Shown here one piece after another: positions 1 through 10,700 of a stretch of DNA of 64,000 nucleotides. The stretch lies in NCBI RefSeq assembly GCF_963678635.1, contig NC_087065.1, positions 77,757,396-77,821,395 on the forward strand. Reading direction: 5' to 3'. The notes beneath the pieces were generated by a model. That model made no database searches, was not told where the DNA came from, and was given only the letters and a program-made list of their open reading frames with translations. The stretch's first letter is position 1; each line of letters starts with the position of its first letter. The stretch comes from Symsagittifera roscoffensis (Eukaryota > Xenacoelomorpha > Acoela > Convolutidae). Position numbers and translations under genes: made by a program.

Positions 1-2950
1 CTATTTCGTTACTAACTCTCTTGTGGCGTAATCTGTTCTTTTCTGCTTGCTCAAGCTGGTTCTGCAGAAGTTCCCACACTTGCTTTATCTCCTTCATCTT
101 GTCGTCCACACTTCCTAGCACTGGCGTCAGGTATGGAGTTCTTCCTCTCTCTTGAGTGAGGCGACAAACCATCGACTTCAGCTGTTTCGCCGCATTCACC
201 ACAGTTTTTCGGTCATATATATTTCTATCATCATCGCTTCTCTCTGTTTTGAACTTCGGTTGCCTCCTCAGATTTGAGATGTCTAAGCACTGCACCTCAT
301 CAAGCGCTATCAAGACAGCCGCAAGCTCGTGGAAACCTCTGAAAGCATCAGATATATCCGCTCAAGCAGCCACCACTTCCGACCTCAAGAGCCTCAAGTC
401 CTTCGATTCCACATCTCGGTTGTGAGCAGCCATCAGCATACGCAGTCCGCTGCCTTCCACTATTAGGATCAAGACCGCATAGACGAATTGAAGGGCAGGT
501 TCCCCGCTCCTCAAGGGCTCTAAGTGCAGGTGGTCATTCATCCCCGCGAACAGTAGAAAATCCGGCTCCCATGGTGTCTCCGACTTTACTGCTACCAGCA
601 GAGTCAACAACTATTTCAGTTCGGCCCGCGACAACCTGTATATAAGAGTTTACGGCCGGAAATTTCTCCGGCATTCCCACGAAGTCCGAACCTGCGACGA
701 GTAATAGTCGAGTGGCTCACGGATCCGAACGATCATAGGCAGCCAGTGCCTTGACCATCTGAGACGCTCCAAACTCCTCTCCTTGTCTTGCGTTTTTTGA
801 CAGTTCTGAGCCCATATAGGCAGTGTCAGGTAGCCCCATAGCCTTGTGATCTAAAGTTTCTCCACTGCTCGCAACTGCGCTGTTACCGCCACCCTTATTC
901 TGGCCAGACCCGTGTGGTGTTTTGGTGGCTCTGCGATCGAACCTGGACTCCCCAGCTCGTTTAATGGTCGATAGTTGATCGGATTAAAGATCGACCTCCT
1001 CTGTATGCATGACAAGTCCATCGTTTCCAAGGTCCTCTCTCAAGAAAAATGCGCATCATGCGCCTTCAGCCGGTCTACGCAATAATGCACTTTAGCTCTA
1101 GAACTTCCGTTAAATCTCGCCGTCAGTCCAACTATTTCAGGTCCAGGTCCCTCACTTTCTCTAGTTATCTGGCCTAGCTCGTGACCTCCAGGGCTTCTCC
1201 TGAGGATTGGTTCTCGTTGCCCCTCTCCGCCACTACGACAGACGACACTACCGAACTTTGCGGCGACGAAGAGTCCCTCATGTCTTTTTTCCAGAGATGT
1301 TGAGCCCGGCTGCCTGCTCCTGCTACTCGCTGAACTGTCTCTAGAATCGATTCTCTCTCCCAACCTGTCTTCCAACGGTCTGACTGGGAAGAAAAAAAGT
1401 CTTGGAGGTGAACCAAAAGTAAACTTTTCAGTTTCCAGCAAATACAATTCTGGATTGTTGATATCCCTCCGAAAAACTTTTTTCAACCTTTCCAGGCCTT
1501 TATGTCGATCAAAATGGACCCATTGGAGTAAGATCCAAAGCACGGTAGGGAATATTCCATCATGTGAAATATTCCATCGAAGATATCAACGGCAGAACAC
1601 TGCTCTTTTAAATCTTGTATACCATCCCATTGATGTGACGCACCCTCCTGTCCATGCTCAGTCCATTCGCAACCTGCATCATTTTGTGTGGCATCCTGCA
1701 ACTCGTCAGTATTGTGGGATGCAGGTAGATCCTCGCATCTTGCAACAAGCAGCTTACCTTTTCCGACAGCATCATCATTTTCCTCGATTCGCCTTTAGAA
1801 ACATCATTCGTGCCCATCATTGTGGTGACGGTGTGTGTATCTTCCTCACCTCTAGCATCTCCAGAGAAGCCAACATTTGAGGCATTGCTGCACCTAACAA
1901 ACTCAAGACACCTACTTGCCAGTGTGATCTGACTCTTGTGAGAACCTTGACCAGGCTGTCTCCTTTTATCAAGTGGACCGCGCACTCAGGTAGTCTTGGT
2001 TTTGTCAGGTAATCCAACTAGGCCCCTTCAGTGAAGGCCGCCCTCCTTTCCCACTGGGTGCTCTTCCAGTCCTCCTTGTGGTGTCCGTAATACCTCCCAT
2101 TCACGTCTTTTTGTAGTTCGAGATGATTGCACCCTTCACCGGTTGCTTCCTCCAGGTGGACGGCTCCCCTTCCGATGCGGGGCTTTTGGGGGTTCTCGAC
2201 TGTAATTTCTCTTGTAACTCCTTGAGCCCGCAAGTTCCGGCGCTACCTAGCTGCGACCAGTCAAACTGTGCGCCAGGCCAGGTAGCGTCACGTACTTTGC
2301 CAGCAGCTTGGTTCGACTCAAATACAGGTCTCTACAGGTCCACGTCTCTAGATCTTCGCTCATTTGCGCCTGAGTCACCTGATCGAGATTAAAGCAACCA
2401 GTCGCCTTCGATGTCTCAACCACTTCCATCTTCGATTCTGGCCTTGATCGAGCGATCAGATGTTCACTCCGCGTCTTCAGTTTTCGTTCCTTACTCTTTC
2501 AGTCTCTTGTTGCAGTTTCTGCATTTTTCAAGTTCTGACTTGAGCCGGTCCCACGCGGCAGCCGCCTGCTGCAATTTTTCAACCCGCTCAGGTTCTGAAC
2601 ATAACTGGTCGAGGGTTGCCGTTGATTCTTGTAGCTTCGGGGTCTGCTCTGTCTCAGTCCTCAATAGGTCTCTCTCTAGGACGGCTTGGTTCCTTTCCCG
2701 AGTGGCTTGGTCCCGTTCGCTTTGGGTCTTTTGTTACTCCGTGGTGTTACTCAAGCCGGTATTTCTACTCAAGTCAAATCCTCTCAGACCCCTGTCGGTG
2801 CTCCATGACAACCATCTGATTGGCTTTGATTTGAGATTCCATTATCAGCACCATTTTCCTTGCTGACTCCTATATAGATGACTGTATAATTCATCAAGCC
2901 TGGGCTTCTGCAGTGCCGCGGGTATCGATTTCCAGAAACAATCGGCCATG
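1..2950 (-). pseudogene. Degenerate third copy of giant-element ORF3 (SGNH-esterase protein), cut by window edge
   Basis: Reading leftwards from an ATG at 2950, the translation begins with a close relative of the N-terminus of the 1,670-aa ORF3 at 33911-38923 and continues in broken frames to about its residue 1157 at base 1. Matching stretches include the GDS block (near 1930-1990), the G-T-N-D block (near 1800-1830), the F-A-G-M-N-D block of the second SGNH-like domain (near 540) and a helical stretch at 1-100. Numerous stops, frameshifts and a few hundred bases of missing sequence make it non-coding. It is more diverged from the other two copies than they are from each other, so it represents another subfamily. 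Homology stops at the ATG; no LTR or pol is seen beside it. Confidence 0.85.
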
Positions 2951-3292
2951 ATTGAAGATTCCAGAAGGCATGAACCCAATTACCACTCTAAAAAATGTCG
3001 AAAGAGAGTACCACTTAGAAATTGCCACATCAAATCACCACTCATTAACCTAAGTCATAAATTTTGTTGCGATGGAATTGTTGCGACAAAAAGTGTTCAT
3101 TTTGATCCAGCTATTAAGTACAGCCAATTCTAAGGATATTAACACAGACTATTAAATTATAAATAGCACGTTGGCTTCAATGTATCATGGATCTCTAGCG
3201 TAGAAGTAGGGAAGGAGATCAGCAACAAAATGAGAGGTTTCGAACCTGGGCAGGGTCTGATGTTTTAAATGACTTTTTTCGTATACTAGCTG
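2951..3292. other. Unassigned AT-rich spacer
   Basis: This stretch lies between the ORF3 remnant and the first LTR fragment. I see no coding signal. A B-box-like GGTTCGAAACC is present on the - strand near 3236-3256, possibly from a tRNA-derived SINE, but no A box or fold could be recognised. Confidence 0.4.
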
Positions 3293-3743
3293 TGTGCCAG
3301 TCGGTCATATTTGGAAGTTTGACCTTGAGGAATACGAACTACGTAATTTTGGGAGCAAATTTAATTTTTCAAAGTTTCGAATTGAGCCTGTCATGCTCAA
3401 CTTTCTCGCGAAAACTGAAAATCTCAGAAATAGAAGATCAGAACGACCAATTTACAATCGCGGGAAAGTATTTGAATAAAACAGCGGGAAATTGCTATTC
3501 TCAATTTCCAGAGATAAATCAAGCGCGAGTAGAGCTGTCTTATCCTGAAATAGGAGAACAAACGATTGCGAAACAAGAGCGTATTCATCCGAGCTGAACC
3601 AGAGTGAACCCTCAGTGGAAAGGTGGACAACTGGGGTGTCCCAATGGTTCAGACCAAAACTTCAATTCTTGAGTCAAAACTTATTTCCCTTGCTGAAGTT
3701 AATTAGTATCAAACTTCTCAAGTTATCATACTTAATTCTCAAG
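3293..3743 (+). repeat. 5' LTR fragment of copy 1
   Basis: About 450 bp match 20861-21311 of the 3' LTR of the same copy with scattered substitutions. The LTR start (about 183 bp) and the last 450 bp, plus the primer-binding region, are missing. The fragment abuts the leader repeat directly at the shared CTCAAG. Confidence 0.85.
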
Positions 3744-3836
3744 GGTTGGTAATTCTAACTTTTGGCCAGTAAGATTGGGTTTTTTGGGAAAAATTTTTAC
3801 TAGAGCTCAAGTGGTGGTACAAGGTAAAGTGGTTCA

Positions 3837-4113
3837 AGGCAGTCTTGGGACAGGCAGTCTTGGGACAGGCAGTCTTGAGACAGGCAGTCTTTGGACAGGC
3901 AGTCTTGGGACAGAAAGTCTTGGGACAGGCAGTCTTGGGACAGGCAGTCTTGGGACAGGCAGTCTCGGGACAGGCAGTCTTGGGATAGGCAGTCTTGGGA
4001 CAGGCAGTCTTGGGACAGGCAGTCTTGGGACAGGCAGTCTTGGGGCAGGCAGTCTTGGGACAGGCAGTATTGGGACAGGCAGTCTTGGAACAGGCAGTCT
4101 TGGGACAGGCAGT
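3837..4113 (+). repeat. 15-bp minisatellite array 1
   Basis: About 18 copies of AGTCTTGGGACAGGC with occasional single-base variants (TTGAGAC, TTTGGAC, TTGGGGC, TATTGGG). Because the period is a multiple of three and contains no stop, several frames on both strands stay open, giving spurious low-complexity proteins. Confidence 0.95.
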
Positions 4114-5080
4114 GACCAGTCGAGTGGGAAAGTGGTTCACAGGGACTTAGGTGGACCATTAGGAGAGTTGACTGGAACAGGTGACCAGTCATGTGGGAAA
4201 GTGGTGCTGGTGATCAGGTGCAGGACAAGTCAAGGAAACAACCAGCACGGAATCAGAGCAACAAGAGAGGATGGGGGTGTTCTCAAGTTGCTCAAACGGG
4301 TATCGTTAAAATCCACATTACATTATAGGAGATAAGTGTAAAATTGGATAAGCGGAACCCCACTGTTGTGAGGAACGTTTTTACTCAAGCAGGCCTGGAA
4401 ACAGGTTCTACGGTTTTCTCTCGAGAGGTTTAGCAGCCGGCGCTTCAGGTAATTTTCGGCTTAAGAGGGGGACTAAAGAGGCGGGAGGTTAGAAGGGGGG
4501 CTGGTTAGGTTAGAGGTTGGTGGTTGTAAAGTGTAAAAAGGGGGGACACAGTAGAGTAACTAATTGATCGGCATCGTCGATTTAGTTACATTAGATTTTT
4601 ACACGCGTTGATTATAAGAAGCGGATATCCAAATTTAACATCGAATTAAGGTAGGGACTCTGGTCGGATCGGGAGGGGGGAACGGACATAGACCGTTTTT
4701 GTGATACCCCATAAGATCGCCAGTAGGGGGGAGGAGAGCGCGTGGCGATCAGGTACCAGACATTTTTTTTGATGTTGTTCAGATAAAGGGTTGACACAAG
4801 TCACCTTTGAATTTTAGGTGGGTTTATTTCTTTGCATTTATCGATATATTTTTTTCTTCTCTGTTCAGATTTTGACGCTTTTGATAAAAAGTTTTTAATC
4901 GGTTTTTGACAAACAGGTGATCACGAGATACCTCGAACAAGTGGGGTTTCATCTTGCATCAAAATATTAAAAGAAATAAATACAAGGGGGTTGGTAATTC
5001 TAACTTTTGGCCAGTAAGATTGGGTTTTTTGGGAAAAATTTTACTAGAGCTCAAGTGGTGGTACAAGGTAAAGTGGTTCA

Positions 5081-5357
5081 AGGCAGTCTTGGGACAGGCA
5101 GTCTTGGGACAGGCAGTCTTGAGACAGGCAGTCTTTGGACAGGCAGTCTTGGGACAGAAAGTCTTGGGACAGGCAGTCTTGGGACAGGCAGTCTTGGGAC
5201 AGGCAGTCTCGGGACAGGCAGTCTTGGGATAGGCAGTCTTGGGACAGGCAGTCTTGGGACAGGCAGTCTTGGGACAGGCAGTCTTGGGGCAGGCAGTCTT
5301 GGGACAGGCAGTATTGGGACAGGCAGTCTTGGAACAGGCAGTCTTGGGACAGGCAGT
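5081..5357 (+). repeat. 15-bp minisatellite array 2
   Basis: Copy of array 1 inside the second 1,244-bp unit, with the same variant order. Confidence 0.95.
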
Positions 5358-6324
5358 GACCAGTCGAGTGGGAAAGTGGTTCACAGGGACTTAGGTGGAC
5401 CATTAGGAGAGTTGACTGGAACAGGTGACCAGTCATGTGGGAAAGTGGTGCTGGTGATCAGGTGCAGGACAAGTCAAGGAAACAACCAGCACGGAATCAG
5501 AGCAACAAGAGAGGATGGGGGTGTTCTCAAGTTGCTCAAACGGGTATCGTTAAAATCCACATTACATTATAGGAGATAAGTGTAAAATTGGATAAGCGGA
5601 ACCCCACTGTTGTGAGGAACGTTTTTACTCAAGCAGGCCTGGAAACAGGTTCTACGGTTTTCTCTCGAGAGGTTTAGCAGCCGGCGCTTCAGGTAATTTT
5701 CGGCTTAAGAGGGGGACTAAAGAGGCGGGAGGTTAGAAGGGGGGCTGGTTAGGTTAGAGGTTGGTGGTTGTAAAGTGTAAAAAGGGGGGACACAGTAGAG
5801 TAACTAATTGATCGGCATCGTCGATTTAGTTACATTAGATTTTTACACGCGTTGATTATAAGAAGCGGATATCCAAATTTAACATCGAATTAAGGTAGGG
5901 ACTCTGGTCGGATCGGGAGGGGGGAACGGACATAGACCGTTTTTGTGATACCCCATAAGATCGCCAGTAGGGGGGAGGAGAGCGCGTGGCGATCAGGTAC
6001 CAGACATTTTTTTTGATGTTGTTCAGATAAAGGGTTGACACAAGTCACCTTTGAATTTTAGGTGGGTTTATTTCTTTGCATTTATCGATATATTTTTTTC
6101 TTCTCTGTTCAGATTTTGACGCTTTTGATAAAAAGTTTTTAATCGGTTTTTGACAAACAGGTGATCACGAGATACCTCGAACAAGTGGGGTTTCATCTTG
6201 CATCAAAATATTAAAAGAAATAAATACAAGGGGGTTGGTAATTCTAACTTTTGGCCAGTAAGATTGGGTTTTTTGGGAAAAATTTTACTAGAGCTCAAGT
6301 GGTGGTACAAGGTAAAGTGGTTTA

Positions 6325-7060
6325 AGGCAGTCTTGGGACAGGCAGTCTTGGGACAGGCAGTCTTGAGACAGGCAGTCTTTGGACAGGCAGTCTTGGGACA
6401 GAAAGTCTTGGGACAGGCAGTCTTGGGACAGGCAGTCTTGGGACAGGCAGTCTCGGGACAGGCAGTCTTGGGATAGGCAGTCTTGGGACAGGCAGTCTTG
6501 GGACAGGCAGTCTTGGGACAGGCAGTCTTGGGACAGGCAGTCTTGGGACAGGCAGTATTGGGACAGGCAGTCTTGGAACAGGCAGTCTTGGGACAGGCAG
6601 TCTTGGGACAGGCAGTCTTGGGACAGGCAGTCTTGGGACAGGCAGTATTGGGACAGGCAGTCTTGGAACAGGCAGTCTTGGGACAGGCAGTCTTGGGACA
6701 GGCAGTCTTGGGACAGGCAGTCTTGGGACAGGCAGTCTCGGGACAGGCAGTCTTGGGATAGGCAGTCTTGGGACAGGCAGTCTTGGGACAGGCAGTCTTG
6801 GGACAGGCAGTCTTGGGACAGGCAGTCTTGGGACAGGCAGTATTGGGACAGGCAGTCTTGGAACAGGCAGTCTTGGGACAGGCAGTCTTGGGACAGGCAG
6901 TCTTGGGACAGGCAGTCTTGGGACAGGCAGTCTTGGGACAGGCAGTATTGGGACAGGCAGTCTGGAACAGGCAGTCTTGGGACAGGCAGTCTTGGGACAG
7001 GCAGTCTTGGGACAGGCAGTCTTGGGACAGGCAGTCTTGGGACAGTACCGGGACAGTACC
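6325..7060 (+). repeat. 15-bp minisatellite array 3 with 285-bp higher-order repeat
   Basis: About 48 copies of the same 15-bp unit. Variants (TATTGGG, TTGGAAC, TCTCGGG, TTGGGAT) recur in the same order with a 285-bp spacing (19 units), showing that blocks of units were duplicated. A one-unit irregularity (TCTGGAAC, a lost base) lies at 6961. The array ends in longer variants with GGGACAGTACCGGG. Confidence 0.93.
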
Positions 7061-7380
7061 GGGAGGTCTTGGGACAGTACATAGAAGTGCTGGGACAGTA
7101 CCGGGAGGTCTTGGGACGGTACAAAAGAGTGGTGTGACGGTACTAAAGGGTCTTAAGACAGGTCGAAATAACTAAATCAAAAGCGATAGGACTAGTCGGA
7201 ACGTTAAATCGCGATAGATCCGATTCTGTTGGGATCACAAATTAATAAAATTTTTATAAATCTTAAAAGGGAATAGGAACGTTGTATTTTATTATTATAT
7301 TTATTATCAGAAATCTTGTCCTTAGAATAGAATTTTGTAAATAGTAATATTGTAAATAGAAATAATTGTAAATAAAAATC
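7061..7380 (+). promoter_or_regulatory. Distal 5' leader, AT-rich, before ORF1
   Basis: Degenerate array units pass into an AT-rich tract with repeated TTGTAAATA motifs immediately before the ORF1 ATG. The same arrangement precedes ORF1 of copy 2 (48241-48540). No splice or promoter signal could be assigned. Confidence 0.5.
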
Positions 7381-7700
7381 ATGAGACGGAGCAGAGTACC
7401 GATAGCTGAAAAAAGAGCTACGGAGTCAAAGACAAAACATAACTCGTCGCAACAAAAAGTGACAACGGTTGGCCCAAGAATAACAAGGAAGAACTTTTCA
7501 GTGAGTATGGTCAACACAAGAAGTTCAAAAGAGAATAAGACAAAAGAGGGCGCTGAGGGGAAAACACGGAACCCGCCATTGAGATTGATCTAAAAACACC
7601 AGACCAGACTGTTGATGAGGTGGAGAAGAAGACAACGGAGTCGACACCGATGCCGAATGCAGAGGAACAAAATCAAAAGTCGATGGAATTCTCACCGATA
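7381..7700 (+). pseudogene. ORF1 (gag N-terminal coiled-coil protein) remnant
   Basis: It starts MRRSRVPIAEKRATES and matches the first 105 or so residues of the 394-aa ORF1 of copy 2, with a frameshift near 7590. It then jumps at about 7700 into capsid sequence corresponding to about residue 50 of ORF2, so roughly 1 kb covering the coiled coil and the ORF1/ORF2 boundary has been deleted. Confidence 0.85.
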
Positions 7701-10700
7701 GACACTGGAATTTGGAACAAGACAACTTGAACGACGAGAGACAAGCCTGCACAGCGATACTCAGCAACTTAGAAGGCACGGCGTTAAAATGCGTAGTTGC
7801 AAAGAAGGAAGAGGAGCGCGACACTGCGGACAAAATCTTCGAGATATTGTTGAATCGATTCGGGTCAGGCATGAAGGGTCACCAAGCGATGATGCGATTT
7901 GAAAAGAGAAATCAAAGGGACGATGAATCAATTGATCGGTTCCTGGATGATCTTGAGAGCTTGAGACGAAGGAGTAATCCTGAGGAGTCAACAAACAGAA
8001 GGAACTTTAGCATCGCCTCAAAGTTCATTGATGGGGTGAAAAGTGACGACTTGAGAACAATGTTAGCAACGTACTATTCTCTGTCGAAAGGTAGCGCACC
8101 GACTCCAGAAGAGATGAGACAGAAGTTAAGCGAGTACATGCTAATGAAACCGAAGAAATACTCATATTCGGATAACAGGAACATGCAAGGGGGGAGTCAA
8201 CCACAAAGGTTGTCATGGTATAAGCCTAGAGATGACATGGACAAATGTAGATCATGCGCAAACTGCGGGTCAGCTGATCATCACGTGGCGGATTGCACAA
8301 CATGCAAACAGGGCATGAAGAGTCTGGGATATGCACCCGATCAGGAAGATATGAGCCAGATGGAAGAACACGAGTTCTATAGTGGCTTGATCATCAAGAT
8401 AGGCGCGAGATATTTCTTCTGCAATCAAGAGGGGCACTTCAAGATGGACTGTCTTTTGTTTTGGGAGGCAGTCAAGAACCAGAGTCACCCCAAGCATAAG
8501 TCGGCTTTAGCGGCGGTGAAGAACCAGATAAACAGACAAACCGAATTTGAACCAAAAAAAAGGGAGCACCGAGTGCGGAACAGCCAACGAAGACGGTGAA
8601 AGCTGTAACGCAAGTCAACAGTGCAATAGAGGCCACGGCCAGGAATGCACTAGAGATAAAATTATGAGAGAGCGGCGGCAGAGGCTATTAACAAAGTGAA
8701 ACAGGACCTAGCGATGAACGAAATAGAGCAACGATTGAAACAGGAGATCGAAAAGCAGAAGTTAAACGAGACGTTAGGTTGGTCAGTGCCAGAAGCCGTA
8801 GCAGGGTCGACAAAGAGTGGAAATTGCAACACTCTGAAAATGGTGATGGGAAAGCCATTCGGCATAACAAAGATCGGAGCCAGGATAATGTCAATAATCA
8901 CTGTGGGCTGCCATGAAGTAACGAGGAACTTGAGCGAACCCAGCGACCAGACAATAATGCACATTGATGTGTACGCAGATTACTTGAGTGCGATAAGCCC
9001 ACAGACGACTTCTAGAGCCTTGAGGGCGCTACTCACAAGAGGTGGCAGCAAGTCAGTCCGTGTTGAGAACAGATAAACAGAAGCTTATGGTCCGCATGAG
9101 ATGATGCTAAATATAGATGGGATAAACATCTATACGAAACCATAATAACATGTGATGAAGATCTAGCGGGGCAGATCTACGTGGGCAAAGAAGAACTAAA
9201 AGTGAGATCGATTGGACACTGCGCCATGCTGGAAGAAGATGCAATGCACATCGAGAGGGAGGCAGACGTATCAGCACATGTGCTTGACATAAGTGGCAAG
9301 AAGACTCAGTTACGTGGGTTACTTGATACGGGGGTGGTCTTGAGTGTTATACCAATCGAGACTTGGGAATGAATGGGTTTCGACAAAGATGACTTGATAG
9401 ACTCAAGAATACGGCTATCAGCTGCGAACAAAGGGTGCGCTGCGGGTACTAGGCAGAACACCAATAATAGCCCTAAATCTAGGGGAACGCAACCTGTGGA
9501 TGAGCTTTCTTGTGGTCGAGAACCTAGACGAGTCTGGCCAGTTCATTTTAGGCAGAGACTTCATCAGGAACTTCGACGTAACGATTGATATGAACAAGGT
9601 CATGTTCAGGAATCGAAACCCGGATAGGAAGTACATTAAACCGGTAAATCTGATTTGGGTTAGGCTGAGGGCGAACGAAGCGGCAATTGTAGGCTTACGG
9701 ATGAAAAATTATAATGAATTAAGTGATTGCAAGCAATTATGCATAGTCCCCAATCCAAACAGTCTAAATGCTGCTGTTTTAGGAAGATCCTTCTCGATAA
9801 CCAAGAGCGGTCTCTGCGTCAGTGTCTTTTTGAATACTCTTGACATACCCATAACAATCCAGCGGGGAAGGAAGTTAGGATATGCCCCACCCGTGAAAAC
9901 TCGATATGAAATGACTGAAAATGTAAAAGAGAATGAAGTACTTGAAAGTCCCAATCACAGGGACAAGATTTGTAACTTGAGACGATTGAATAAAATAAAA
10001 GGTTCATCAGGTCTTGTGAAGTCACTTAAGTCAGAGACAGATGATGGACTATCGAGTTGTTCAATTTTCCCAGAAAGACCAACACTAGAGGAAATGGAAA
10101 TGGATAAACCAGTTTTACCTGAAATAGAGCATTTAAATGGTAAGGTAACGGATGAACAGCTCGAGGCCATCAAGGACGTACTAGAGCGGAACGAGGAAGT
10201 TTTTTCGAGACATAAGGCAGACATTGGATGTTGTTATTTTGTCGAACATGAAATAGAGCTTGAGGAGTCTGCGGTGCCGCACAGGGAGGGGGCGAGGCGC
10301 ATGACCCCACACAAATCGGATGCGTGTAGGAAAGAGAAAGAGACATTACTAAAGTATGATATGATAGAACCATCCAAATCACCGTGGGCGTGTGGAGTAG
10401 TGATGGCCAAAAAGAAAGGCGACCAATTGAGGTTTTGTTGTGACTTTCGGTATCTGAACTCCGTCACGGTGAAGGATGCCTATCCCATACCTAGGATTGA
10501 TGAGAGCCTCTCGAAGTTAGGTGATGCAAAATTTTTTACGACTCTTGATTTAGGTTCGGCTTTTTGGCAGGTCCCGTTGAGGAAGCGGGACAGGGACAAA
10601 ACAGGGTTCGCCTGCGAGTTGGGGCTGTTTCAATGGAAACAGATGCCGTTTGGTCTTTGCAATGCCACGGCTACATTTCAACGGTTGATGGCACATGCAT

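Larger units (their letters stand above)
3744..6231 (+). repeat. Two tandem copies of a 1,244-bp leader unit
   Basis: Unit 1 (3744-4987) and unit 2 (4988-6231) are essentially identical; the one difference I noticed is an extra T in a T-run near 3793. A third partial unit starts at 6232. Each unit is a short GGTTGGTAATTC lead, a 15-bp minisatellite, and about 870 bp of leader that matches, in reverse complement, 49290-50320 of copy 2. The leader has therefore been duplicated head to tail in this copy only. No coding content: long open frames here come from the 15-bp period. Confidence 0.92.

Noticed and set aside
3293-3743. Solo LTR unrelated to copy 1
   Set aside because: It is in the same orientation, has the right position before the leader and aligns with the 3' LTR; but it lacks both LTR ends, so a separate origin cannot be fully excluded.
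3775-7175. Long repetitive open frames with Gly-Thr-Gly-Ser-Leu, Gln-Ser-Trp-Asp-Arg or Leu-Ser-Gln-Asp-Cys repeats, looking like structural or antifreeze proteins
   Set aside because: They are by-products of a stop-free 15-bp minisatellite, open in several frames on both strands. The homologous array in copy 2 has a 13-14-bp period that breaks any frame.
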